Of a stretch of DNA of 64,000 nucleotides, positions 22,001-32,210 are shown piece by piece. The stretch covers positions 35,729,966-35,793,965 of the forward strand of contig NC_087067.1 in assembly GCF_963678635.1 (NCBI RefSeq), given 5' to 3'. The stretch is from Symsagittifera roscoffensis. Taxonomy: Eukaryota > Xenacoelomorpha > Acoela > Convolutidae. The position numbers and the translations under genes are program-made. The notes beneath the pieces are model-generated. The model was not told the origin of the DNA. It did not search any database and worked only from the letters and a program-made list of their open reading frames with translations. Numbering within the stretch: position 1 is the stretch's first letter; every line of letters starts with the position of its first letter.

Positions 22001-25000
22001 TTCAATTTTTAATGATAAAAAATGATGCCATTCAAGCTCTTTCAATTTCTGGAATCATTGATGATATAATTAACCTTTTTGATATAATTAACCTTATTTG
22101 AGAAAACGGATCTATAAGAAAATATTTAATTTGCTGGGGAATCTGATTATTGAATGCCACTTTCCAAACTAGAAGTCGATCACGTTTTAGAAGTCGATCA
22201 ACTGACTGATGCAACTTACCTTTACACTTTTGCTGTTCGATAGTGGAGGTTACCTTCCTTTTAACAAAGGAATTGAACTGATCTTAAAAATAAAACAAAA
22301 CTCAAACCGCGAAAAACTAAAATTGAGCGCCTGAGCAAACTTTTAGACTTTTCCTAAGAAAACGTTCATCGACTCTTAAACATGCAAATGAAACTGAATT
22401 GAACTTGAAACAAGTCAAACCGCAAAAAATCAAAATCGTGACTTTTCCTGAAAAAAAAACAAACGAATGACGTTGAATGACACAAACAAACTGGAAACAA
22501 AATCGGCACTAGTTCACTTGTTCGATACCTTATAAATGTCAAGATCCATAGTGAAAATCAGGATGCGCGCTCAACTTTTTGGGGAGCTACGGAAGTCAAA
22601 CCGTCTTCAAAAATATTTTAAGCTTCAGAGTCAGGTAAACATTTAATTGGCTCAGGTTCGACATCGGATTCGCAATGATTTTGCTTTCTGGATCAAAGAG
22701 TAATTTTTTTATTCCGCTGGGAAGTAAATCAACTCAATTTTTTTTATTCCGTCTGAAAAATCAACTCAACTTTCGAAACTAGAAATCCATTACGTTTTTC
22801 GTGACCTTCAACCTTTTTTTCCTGATCGTTAAATGGGTATGCATTCCTTCAAGCAAAGGAAATGAACTTAAAAAATCAATTCAAATGCAAAAAAAAAACA
22901 AATTTCAGCGTTAACAAATTCTAAGATGTTTCTTTGAAAAAAAAATAAACGAAGAAATCATTACGACATTTTTATGAGTCTTCATTAAATTTATTGACTC
23001 AAAAAAAAGTTTATAAATTTTTGCCCGAATTTGTTTTGAAAAATTTGACTTTATCTCGGGCAGGAAATCTTTATACCAATACTAAATACTAGTAGCAAAG
23101 CGCCCTAACTTTTCGACATTATACTTCATCCCAAATCGCACTTAATAATATCCCCCTAGCCACGTATTTATTTTGAAAAATGATATGGTATAAAAAATTC
23201 ATTACACAATCGCGCAGAATGCACTGCTTGAGAAAATTAATCCAAAAGAACATACTCTATACTGTATTTTTGAATTAATTTTAATGATTAATTAGATTGT
23301 TTTACTTTGCGTTCAAAATTTCATACAGAGGTGAAGCGGAGCTTTGCGCCACTTGCGATACAACACAAGGAAGCCGCTAAGTCAAAAAAAAAGAAAGCAT
23401 CGAAAAAGTCGAAAAGACTAAACCTATAAAACTAGTCAATGCTAAATTTGAAACACACATGCCAAGACAATGAGAAACTGAAACTGTTTGCTATTTGTAG
23501 ACACAGAGGCGAAGCAGAGCTTCGCACCACTTACGATACAACACAAACATAAAGAAATAAAGACAAAGTCGAAAAAATATATATTTTATATGTTAAAAAC
23601 ACTATAAGAACCAAAATTGTCTTATGTTTCGATAAACACTTAGGGTCCCGAGCTAAAGCTGGAGGCAAGTGTTGGATAAGGAATGAATTTGCTATACCGA
23701 TGCGGCACGAAAAATGAGATATCAAAAATTGGACTTTGCCCAAAACCTTAGTTGTTTCTCTGCTAAAATGAAAAAGAGCAAAAAAAACTTTTGAGATGAT
23801 CAATTTTCCCCAGGAGAAAACATTTCACTTACAAAAAATTGACCGAGCCGTCGCTTCTGCGAGAACAACTATTGCAACTAGTTCTTTCCATTGCTCTTTC
23901 ATCTAGATTTAATTGTGTAAAATTTGAGAAAAGTTCTAAATAACGGTCAAAAGATTTTCCAAAATCCATAAATTTTTTTTTGCAAAAAAGCAGGTTGTGG
24001 CCGCTTAAGTAGAGAAATCTCCCAAAACTGAGTTTCCCGATTGATCGCAACGTGAAAATTTGCACAGTAGTTTTCGCGTAAACTGAAAATGTTTCCAAAC
24101 AAATGTCGAAGCTTCAAAACTTTGACGTGTTTGAAGGCAATAAAATAATTTTCATACTCAAACTGGGTATGGTTAATATTAAACTTCGGCTTTCAATAAA
24201 CTGTAGTTTCGATTAAACCTAAGATATTTAGCGAGAAGAGTTAGCGAGAAGATTTACTAGGATAGTTAGCGAGAAAAAACGGTCAACAAATCAAAAACTT
24301 GACATTTCCGAGAATCATAGCTTTTGTGTAAGAAATAGAGCATAGCCGCTTATGCCGAATAAACTCACGCAACCAGTAAAACCGATTGAACCCGAAATTT
24401 CAGATTCGGGAAAGTAGTTTTCGAGAAAACAAAAAAGAAGTAATAAAACTAATCAAAAAATCAAAATTTCCGAGGGCCGTGACTTTTAGTTTCAGAAAAA
24501 ATTGAGCGTAGTTACACAAGCAAATAAGTGTCACACAACCCATTCTTTGAATTGAAATAAAATCTCAGATATGGCAGGGAAGTTTTCGAGAACTTTCAAA
24601 AAATTTAAGAAACGGTCAAAAATCCAAAAATTTGACTTTTCCGAGTGCGATAACTTTTTGTTAAAATAACTTTCAGGGGAGCTGCCAATTGCTAATGCAG
24701 GGGAGCTTCCCATTGCCGTTATTTCCATTGAACCGACAGTATCAGGTTTCAGAGATTGGTTTTCGAGAAAAGTCAAAAATATTCACAAGACGGTCAAAAT
24801 AAAAAAAGTTGACGATTCCGAGGGCCGTAACTTTAAGTGTGAAAAAATTGGGCGTGGCTGCATACGCCGGGAGTTTTCAAAACTTTTCTATTCATTGAAA
24901 CCAAAAACCCAGTTTTGAGAAGAATTGTTTGAGAAAACGAAAGAAGTCAAGAACATGGGTCAAACATTCCCCCACAAAAACATGGGTCAAATATTCCCCC

Positions 25001-28000
25001 ACAAAAATATGGGTCAAATATTACCCCACAGATTTTTGGAAGGCTTTAGACAGATATGTCAAGTAATAAGACTCTAGAGGAGTATGCAGGCTCACATGGG
25101 AGTAAGCGGCCTTTTATCTGAAAGTCAGTAGTTTCTGAGAAAAACTAAAAATTTTCCAATAAATTTGGAATTAGTTTTCCATAACGAAAAGAAATTTCAA
25201 CAAACCAATTTAAACTTACAAGCAACTTGAAAAAAGCGTAAGGGAGTGTTAAAACTGTGTTTGAATTAAAGGAAATACGAAGTCAAGGGAAGTAAATTTA
25301 CATATTGTAGGAGTAAATCAAACACTAAAAGCAACTTTAGAGAAAAATGCGCGCAGTCAAAAAAAACGATTCCAAGATGTGACAACTGATCCGACAACAT
25401 ATAAGCAGACAATTAAATGCCCGACAATTTCATTTGAAACAGATTCGAACCAAGTAACTTTGCCGTCCAAAGCGTGTTCGTTACCTCCAGGCTAAATTTG
25501 CTGGAAACGCATAGAATTTTGAACTCATTGTGAACCAAGATACAAGTGATTTCAGTGATTCTGTTAAACAAGTTGTTATTTCGTTTTAAAAAGTCTATAT
25601 TCCAGTTTGATAACGCTTGCTAATCGCAAGCGTAATTATCTGACACCGGTATTCTATCCCCTTTAAATCGATTGAAAGGTTGGTGCAAACTGTACGGTTG
25701 ATCTCTTAATTCATTACAGCCAAGTGCTGAAGGCGCAATTTGAAAAGTTCAAGGTCTTCTTTAACAGATGAGTAATTAAATTTCAGTGACCAGTCGATTA
25801 GTGAACTTTCTAATGTAACTTATTCTGATATTTACGCTCATCGTAGCATTTTTGTATAGTTTGCTAGAGCATCGAAAAAATATGTGTAGTGTTTCCTTAG
25901 CTTTCGCAAAGCAAAAATAATCAGACTCATTTCATATTTAATATCAGACAACGCAAATTTAGTTTCTTGAATGCAATACGACTAAAATTGCTTTTTTATG
26001 ATAACAAACTCCAAGGACCAAGTGCGAAGATAAGCGTTGTATTTTGCAAGATGAAATAAAGCAGAACCAAAAACAAATGCTGTTCAAAAATTACCTTTTT
26101 GTGAGTTTGACGATGATTTTTGAGTTGAGACAGCCTGATTTTGCTTGGGCACAACTGAAAACTTGTCCATGTTGGAATACACAGAAGAGTTTGGAATTTC
26201 AGAGGCTGTTCTTTTCTCTGTGGTATACCCAGGAGTCGTAGGTCTCAGTTTGTCGTAAGTATACTTCGATGGCGCTTTAGTTGTCAATTTCTCATCGGCA
26301 CTCGGCGTCTGCTGAGTTTTCCCATTAAATTTTATGGTTAATGGCTAACTGAGGAAATATCACTAATCTTGAGCATCTCAACTTCATGGCTCGGAAAACT
26401 ATTGCATTTTAGTGTAACTTTAGTTTTGTTGTTACCATTTTTGTGTTGAAAAATTGGTTTCCGAGGTTTGAGTGAACAGTGCGTTTAGAATAAATTTAAC
26501 TTTACAATCAATATCTCTCATCAATACGATTTGAAAAAAGGTTGTTTCGACTCGTGTTATCTACGACTTGATAATATGGGTTATTTTGATCAAACTTCAT
26601 TTTTAAATTGATTGGCAGAAAAAAACGCAATTTAACTCGAATTGAATATTTGAAGAGTTCTCTGCTGATTAGAATTATTGCAGAATATACCAGATGATGT
26701 ATTTTGATCACAATTCTCTTTCAATAAATTAGCTATACTACCATTTTTCGAAACGAATCAACGAACAATTTCAAGACATTGGGAAAACTGGAGATAACCA
26801 TGGTTGGACTGTGACACGTGGCCGATCCCTGTAAAGTCTGCACTTTAGAAACCGAAGGAGTAAGACTGGAATAGACCGTAGAATCTTCCGATTGAGTTGT
26901 ACCAGAACTCGGAACTGTTGCTTGTCTCATTGTTGAACTTTCAGGAAGAATTCTAGTCTGATTTTCTCTGCCCAGACGAGCCAAGCTAGATTCGTCACCA
27001 GATTCTTGCTTCGGGTCACTCGTGGTAAAATTAGACGAGCTAGTTTTAGTTGTGAAAGGGTCCTCTGATCCATTTTCTTCTTCTGTACGCTTAATCACTT
27101 TTACATCTCGAATCGGTTTCGACTCTTGAGTCGTGCTAGTTGGTATCGATTCGAACGTCGATCTCGTATTGTTTGAATCCAAAGTAGATTTAGTTGGCCT
27201 AGTATCTTTAATTGACTTCGTAGGAAGTGAATCGTCAGTTAGAGTCAACTTAGGAGGTTCATCAACATAGTGATGGTTCATTGTATAAGACGCTTCATTT
27301 TCAAGTCTCGCACGTTTTATTGAATTGTAAGTGTCATCTTCAAACTTCGTTATCTTTGGGTCATAATGAACTTTATACGAAGGAGTAGCTTTTGGCGAAT
27401 CCTCGTTGGTGATTTCGACGTCTGGCTTTTTCGTAACATGGTGATGTTCGTCGTCAACCGACTGTGTCGCAGATGGCCTCCACGCTCTCATGGACGAAGA
27501 TTGAATATTTTTCGGGCTATTCAAAAATTAGTTGGGTATTGTTTTGGCAAAATTCCGTTGTTCGTAATCACATTTTTGTTCATTTTTTTCAGTTTTTAAA
27601 AGAGCTTGTCAATCATTTTTTTTATTTCTGCAAACACGATAACATAGCCAACCGGCAGTTGAAAAAAAGTAATGAAGGCAAGAAAATAGAAAAAAAACTA
27701 ACTTGTTTTTTGAAAAAACTTCAACTTCAACTTTTTTCTTCAAAGAATTTTGAAGAAAAAAATGTGTCCTTAAAACTCTTTGAGTTTCACGAACAATTTG
27801 CAATTAGGATTAAAAAATCCAAATTGAGACACAGAGGCGAAGCTGTGCTTCGCAAACACTAGCAAGAACACGACAAAAAGTAGATCTATTAAGTTCAAAA
27901 AAAAGTAGAAATAAGCCTCGACTTAGTGAAAATTCGGCTACTTCTCGGATTCGCTCTGCAACCTAGAGATTAGGAGTCTCAAACACTAACCACTCAGCCA

Positions 28001-31000
28001 CATATACTAAGAAAATCACTATCACTAGCCACAAATAAAGCAGAGAACAGATGCTATGAAATTTCCAATGCTAGAGATCATTTTTAATGAACACTTTTAT
28101 TTGCGAGTTAGGTTACAGAAAAAAGAAGTTTCTCACTGATTAACTAACGCTCGCAAGCTTGCTAGTGTAAAAACTGGATTACTAGGTAAAATTTTTGTTT
28201 CGCTGGGAAATCTGATAGTTACATTCCATTTTCTAAATATATAGAAGTCGATCATTTTTTCGTCAATTTTACATTTTTGCTTTTGGAATGTGAATTTTGC
28301 CTTCCTTTTAACGAAGAAAATGAAGTGAAATGAAGAAATCAAAAGCCATACCTCGCAAATGCAAAAATTGAGCTTGAGCAAATTTTAAACACAGAGGTGA
28401 AGCGGAGCTTTTAAAAAATATCTTTAGAAACTTTTTTTTTTAAAATAGGAAAAAACATTGAAGCATGTCGAAAAAGCTGGAGGTCGGTGTTTTTATAACT
28501 TTGTTATACTGATGTATGACGCGTGTGTGTATGTGACCAAAACCATAGTGGTTTCTCTACTGAAATAAAAAAAGAAAGGCGAAAATTGATGAGAAATTGA
28601 AATCCTCCCAAAGACAAAACCTTTTTCTTACAAAAAAAATTAAGGCTACGCCGCTTCTACAGGAAAAACTCTCGCAACCGGTTCATTCGATTGAACCCCC
28701 GGATAGTTTACAGAAAAATTCCAAAAAATGGTCAAATGTTCAAAAACTTGACTTTCCGAACAGAGCCAACTGACAGTTGGAAAAGAGTAATGAACGCAAG
28801 TAAACAGAATAAAAAACATTTCGTGGAGAAAATCGGAACTTTCGAATTTCAAAAAAAATGATGCCTTTCAAGTTCTTTGAATTTCTAGAACAATTTATGA
28901 TTGGCGTTTTTCTGATAACATTAACCCAAATTGAGAAAACTGGATCAATGGGTAGTTTTATTCCGCTGGAAATCCAAAAATTAACAAAAAAAAAAACAAG
29001 AAAATTCACCATGACCTACATGAGAGTCTTCACTACGTTCATTACCCTTAAACAATTATCTTTTATCTGCATAAAGAAGGTCGTAGCAAGAAGTTCGTTA
29101 ACAGCGAAGACTTCCAAAACCGGGTTTCTTGATGGACCACATAAACCTAGGAATTGGCAGAGTAGTTTTCGAGAAAAGTCAAAAAGTTTCCAAAAAAACT
29201 GCCATTTAATCAAAATTTTACTTTTCCGAAAATCATAGTTTTAGTTGTGAAAAACTTTTGGGCGTAACCGCATATACAGAAGACATTCACACGACCTGTT
29301 ATTTTGATTGAACATTATATAACTCAGCACGTACTTGAATTTTTTTAAAAACTAAATTACAAAAGAGGCCCTTCCGTTTAGTTACGGTAAGTGCACAAGC
29401 GGTGTGTGCATTCATCATAAAGCAAGCAATTTAGAAAAATTATCTAAAAACTTTTAATAAATCCGGCAAGAATGTTGTTTCAATTGAACCCAAAAACTCA
29501 GACTTCGGAGTGTAGTTTTTGAGAATAAAAAATTTCGAAAAACGGTCAAAAAATCAAAAACTTTGACTTGTCCGCGGGCCATAACTTTTTTTAAACAAAA
29601 TTTTGGTCGTAGCCAAATATGCAGGAAACTTTACCACAAACCGTTCTATGGATTGAACCAAATATTTCAGATTTGGGCGGGTACTTTTCGAGAAAGGTAA
29701 AAAAAAAAATTTTAAATGGTCAAAAAATCAAATATTTGTTCTTTCCGAGGGCCCTAACATGAGTTTAAAAATGGGCTTAGTTGATCATGCAGGGGCAATT
29801 CCCACACCCAGTGATTTTGATTGAAACTTAAAAACGTTGTATCTGAATTCATTATACAGCAAGCAATTTACAAAAATTATTTTTAAAAATTTCATAAAAC
29901 CGGCAGTAACAAACATTGCACCCAGGAGTTATGCATGTCAGCAGGCATGAGCATGTAGTAATTGATTCAACTGATTTTGTAATACTTGTTGATAACCCGA
30001 AAAAAAAGTCTACACTCCGATTTGATAACGCTTGCTAATCACAACTTTAGAGACTTTTTCCTGAAAAAAATCACGAGGACCTATATAAGAACACTCACAA
30101 CGTTCTATATTTTTAATTTAAAAAGTAGGACTCTATAGTAAGAGACTATAAAACACGTTTCTGCGGAAAATGACAACAAAAGGAATCAAATTCAAACATA
30201 CTTGTTCTCAGTTGGTTTCCGGTATCTGCTTTCGTTTTCTCGCGCAGTTCCTTTTGGTTCGGGTGTGGACTTGTTCGGTTTGATAATCACAGCTGGCATG
30301 GTCTTGCGATAAGTTCTCGTACCTGGATTCGCACCCTGTCCACAAATGACTCTGGGAGGATCCGTGATCACTATCCTATCAGAGTCTATCAACCCTCCCA
30401 TTTTAGAGGATCCACTACTGCCAAGAACATGAGCACTTGAGCTACGCCGCGATCTAGAAATTTCTGCGATATCATACGAAGTTTCTTAACAAGGGCGGGG
30501 TTCCACTTCATTTCAGAGAGAAAAGATTTTTTTCCGAAACTATATGCATAAAAATTACCTGATTTTCTTAAAAATTACCATGAAAAATTACCATTATAAT
30601 AATTTTCTAGAAAATCAACAATCAATTAATTCGTTTCACCTGGTAGTTGGCGTTGAAGCAGTCATTTTGTCCAATATCTGACTCTCGTCTTCTGATATCA
30701 TGTTGAGCATTTTGGTACCCGGACCCTGACCAGAGAGGTATGGCTGGTCGTACATATGGTAAGAAGTCACTGGCTTCCGAAGACGAACTTCGCTGCTGCT
30801 GAAGGTGTCATGGGTACTGTTTGTTCTGAAAACCAGCTTGCAATAGTCGAAAATCCTTACTGATAGAAACAGTTTATATTCATTACTGTCTGAGAGTGAT
30901 GTAGATCTTTTGGGTTTAAATCTAATTTCTGGTTAGCTCTTCACAAAACATACGCTCTCACGTGTTCATTAGAACTTGCAAGATTCTTAAGTTGAAAAAA

Positions 31001-32210
31001 AAAGAGTTAACTTCGCAAATTTAAACGCCAAGTCCCAAATAAAAATGATGAGCGCATCCAAAGATTTATATTGATTGTCCTTACGGTGACACAGATTCGT
31101 CCATATTCCAAGTGGTGCCACCGTGAATGCTGCCCAATATGTCCGAGAACTGACTCGTGTTGGCAGCCGACGAAACCCCAGCCAGAGAACTTTCCGAGTG
31201 CCTTCGTTCCACATTCAGATAAATATGTCCTTCTTCCTTTTCCTCGTCAATTTTTGGTTGTTCCCTTGTTATAGGAACACGGATCGAATCCCGCTTCAAA
31301 ATTTCCCTTCTTGCTGCTATCAAACTTGGATACCATGGTCTGTCCTTTTCGATTCTATCTTGATACGGTACATAATTGGTGACGCTTATATCGTATTTCT
31401 TCAGAACCTCGAGATCCATTGGTCCTCCGGGTTCAAAGGGGTTCGCGACCATGCCTCGAGTGTCTTCAAGACGGTCAGCACTGACATCAATTCCTCGCGA
31501 CTCGAGTTGGTCCAGAACCATGTTATAATTCCTGATCCTTTCTTCCTGTTTCCTTTGTGCTTTTATCGCCGCAGCTAGTGCCTGAAAAGCTCATTTAAGT
31601 TTCAACATCTTTCAAAAAATAATAAATTTCCTTTAAGTGTCTGAACCGCAAATAAACTTGCGTATATTACTGCCTGCTATAAAATTGCTTTCTTTTTCAA
31701 GTTTCGGTGTGAAGACAACATAAAACTTAATTTACTGAAAACTTTTATTAATGAGGCTGACGCTCAAACCTTTTTCTCGTGTTCTTTGGGGATACTCAGA
31801 CAAAAATTTATAATCTCAGTTCTCGCCACTGCTGCTTTGAATTCCTCCTCCGCCTTCAGGCAATCTTCGCATTTACACTCTGTGTTTTTCCTTCTAAAGT
31901 TCGGAATCTTTTCTTTCAAGCAATCCCATGCATCCAAGAACCAGTTCACAACAACGCGATATCCTATGTATATTTCATATCGCGTCTCAGGTGACAGTTT
32001 TCGGAACAAAATTGGTCCCAAGATACTCGTCATTACAATTCCTGTTACATGTGCCGTTATGATGACACTCATTCGCTCCCAGTCAATTGCCGATGCTTCG
32101 AGTTGACGTTGTTTCTCGATTCTCTTCAAGTAGAACTCAGAGTTAAGCTTGAACATAATTATCGAGACTCCGTAGAAAATGATCAGCGAAACAAAAAGAG
32201 AAATAATCAT
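15810..32210 (-). CDS. Nine-exon gene: unrecognised membrane protein with a long Ser/Arg-rich disordered tail
   Basis: Proposed exons in transcription order: 32,210-31,770, 31,581-31,085, 30,825-30,640, 30,453-30,202, 27,516-26,742, 26,311-26,095, 18,428-18,217, 17,655-17,234, 16,071-15,810. All introns are GT-AG, and the eight junction phases (0,2,2,2,0,1,0,2) fit, giving 3,264 nt or 1,087 residues. The ATG at 32,210 has an in-frame TAA two codons upstream. Residues 1-22 and about 47-69 are hydrophobic (membrane anchor or signal anchor plus a second span). C-K-C-E-D-C lies at 112-117. The rest is charged and low in hydrophobics: a possible coiled segment (A-A-A-I-K-A-Q-R-K-Q-E-E-R) after residue 148, a Ser/Thr/Pro-rich exon 5, then Arg-Ser-rich exons 8-9 and a Gly run near the C-terminus. 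I know no homologue; membrane anchoring with a disordered tail is inference. The 7.7-kb intron 6 could hide another exon. Confidence 0.72.
17234..17655 (-). CDS. Exon 8 of the nine-exon gene (Arg/Ser-rich)
   Basis: Acceptor CCTTCAG/ACCCAGG and donor ACGCG/GTAAGT (consensus). It encodes about 140 residues dominated by Arg, Ser, Pro and Lys, for example R-S-G-R-T-R-K-R-S-S-P-S-R. It resembles RS-type disordered tails, but no RNA-binding domain is visible. Confidence 0.73.
18217..18428 (-). CDS. Exon 7 of the nine-exon gene
   Basis: Acceptor TTTTAG/GTGTACC and donor ATAGAG/GTTTAA. It encodes about 70 residues, acidic and Ser-rich (N-S-P-D-I-N-E-H-D-L-Y-D). The donor is weak, but it has the same GTTTRA form as exon 1 and gives the right phase. 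If unused, the reading frame stops one codon later and this would be a last exon. Confidence 0.6.
18630..19410. repeat. Degenerate tandem array, about five units of roughly 110-200 bp
   Basis: The units share ordered landmarks: GATTTGAGCAGTCA, then TTGCAACC, then GTACCCTGACAGCACCC, then TAGGGTTGAGAAGTTCAA. They are well diverged from one another. The array lies in intron 6 of the nine-exon gene. No coding capacity is seen. Confidence 0.65.
20573..20875 (-). repeat. tRNA-derived SINE-like repeat, copy 1
   Basis: On the minus strand, GTGGCTGAGTGGTTAGTGAG (about 20,755-20,736) resembles a tRNA A box and GGCTCGAAACT (about 20,713) a B box, like a Leu/Ser tRNA head. The body aligns over about 300 bp with 27,829-28,122. 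One end carries a GCGATGCTTCGCTTCGC palindrome. Confidence 0.65.
23830..24950. repeat. Degenerate tandem repeats of about 160 bp in intron 6
   Basis: At least four units (about 24,280-24,430, 24,440-24,600, 24,610-24,780, 24,790-24,940), plus a diverged one at 23,830-24,110, share landmarks in order. These are TTTCCGAGGGCCGTAAC, TTGGGCGTAGC, CAACCnnTnnnATTGAACC, CAGATT and AGTTTTCGAGAAAA. The same family recurs at 28,650-29,830. Confidence 0.7.
24952..25031 (+). repeat. Short tandem repeat, three units of about 27 bp
   Basis: AACATGGGTCAAACATTCCC is followed by CCACAAA and repeated three times with a few changes, ending at ACCCCACAG. Confidence 0.9.
25430..25500 (-). repeat. tRNA-like fragment
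   Basis: The minus strand holds TTTAGCCTGGAGGTAACGAA (A-box-like) and TTGGTTCGAATC (B box) at tRNA spacing. It has no closing acceptor stem, so it is likely a SINE head or decayed tRNA. Confidence 0.45.
26095..26311 (-). CDS. Exon 6 of the nine-exon gene
   Basis: Acceptor ACTCAG/CAGACG (a start three bases later is equally possible) and donor AAAAAG/GTAATT. It encodes about 72 residues rich in Ser, Thr, Lys and Tyr. It ends in phase 1, matching exon 7. Confidence 0.65.
26742..27516 (-). CDS. Exon 5 of the nine-exon gene (large disordered exon)
   Basis: Acceptor TTGAATAG/CCCGAAA and donor AAATG/GTAGTA. It encodes about 258 residues, rich in Ser, Thr, Pro, Asp and Glu, with short repeated P-T-K-S and T-S-T-T-like runs. 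It is the longest exon and is open throughout in AT-rich DNA, which supports real coding. Confidence 0.74.
27829..28122 (-). repeat. tRNA-derived SINE-like repeat, copy 2
   Basis: This shares ordered blocks with copy 1: CTTCGCAAACACTAGCAAG, AAGCCTCGA, CTAACCACTCAGCCAC, GCAGAGAACAGATGCTATG, and TTTTATTTGCGAGTTAG. It lies between exons 4 and 5 of the nine-exon gene. Confidence 0.65.
28650..29880. repeat. Second block of the ~160-bp repeat family, in intron 4
   Basis: Units with AGTAGTTTTCGAGAAAAGTC (29,160), GTAGTTTTTGAGAA (about 29,512) and TACTTTTCGAGAAA (about 29,680) match the 24-kb array. TCCGCGGGCCATAAC and TTTCCGAGGGCCCTAAC sit at the expected spacing. The block is interrupted at 28,780-29,010 by the dispersed repeat described at 9,740. 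Confidence 0.65.
29351..29400 (+). repeat. Left copy of a 50-bp inverted repeat
   Basis: Includes AGAGGCCCTTCCGTTTAGTT. It is a perfect reverse complement of 37,213-37,262 as read. The GRGGCCCTTCCG core also appears at 38,697, 40,993 and 53,456. Confidence 0.85.
30202..30453 (-). CDS. Exon 4 of the nine-exon gene
   Basis: Acceptor TTTCTAG/ATCGCGG and donor AACAA/GTATGT. It encodes about 84 residues, Ser-rich at first (R-S-R-R-S-S-S-A-H) and then basic. Phase 2 joins exactly to exon 3 and exon 5. Confidence 0.7.
30640..30825 (-). CDS. Exon 3 of the nine-exon gene
   Basis: Acceptor GTTTTCAG/AACAAAC and donor ACCAG/GTGAAA, phase 2 on both sides. It encodes about 62 residues including Y-H-M-Y-D-Q-P-Y-L-S-G-Q-G-P-G-T. 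No match is recognised. Confidence 0.7.
31085..31581 (-). CDS. Exon 2 of the nine-exon gene
   Basis: Acceptor CTTTTCAG/GCACTAG and donor CACC/GTAAGG. It encodes about 165 residues from A-L-A-A-A-I-K-A-Q to D-E-S-V-S-P, including the aromatic motif Y-V-P-Y-Q-D-R-I-E-K-D-R-P-W-Y-P. This is the most globular-looking part of the tail. Confidence 0.75.
31770..32210 (-). CDS. Exon 1 of the nine-exon gene (start codon, two hydrophobic segments)
   Basis: Encodes residues 1-147. The hydrophobic stretches are M-I-I-S-L-F-V-S-L-I-I-F-Y-G-V-S-I-I-M-F and M-S-V-I-I-T-A-H-V-T-G-I-V-M-T-S-I-L-G. The donor is AAG/GTTTGA, phase 0; without splicing, translation would stop two codons later. Confidence 0.75.

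Noticed and set aside
24952-25031. Evenly spaced short repeats resembling a CRISPR array
   Set aside because: Only three contiguous units without unique spacers, in a eukaryotic intron.
26044-26241. Plus-strand ORF of 65 codons
   Set aside because: Antisense to exon 6 of the nine-exon gene.
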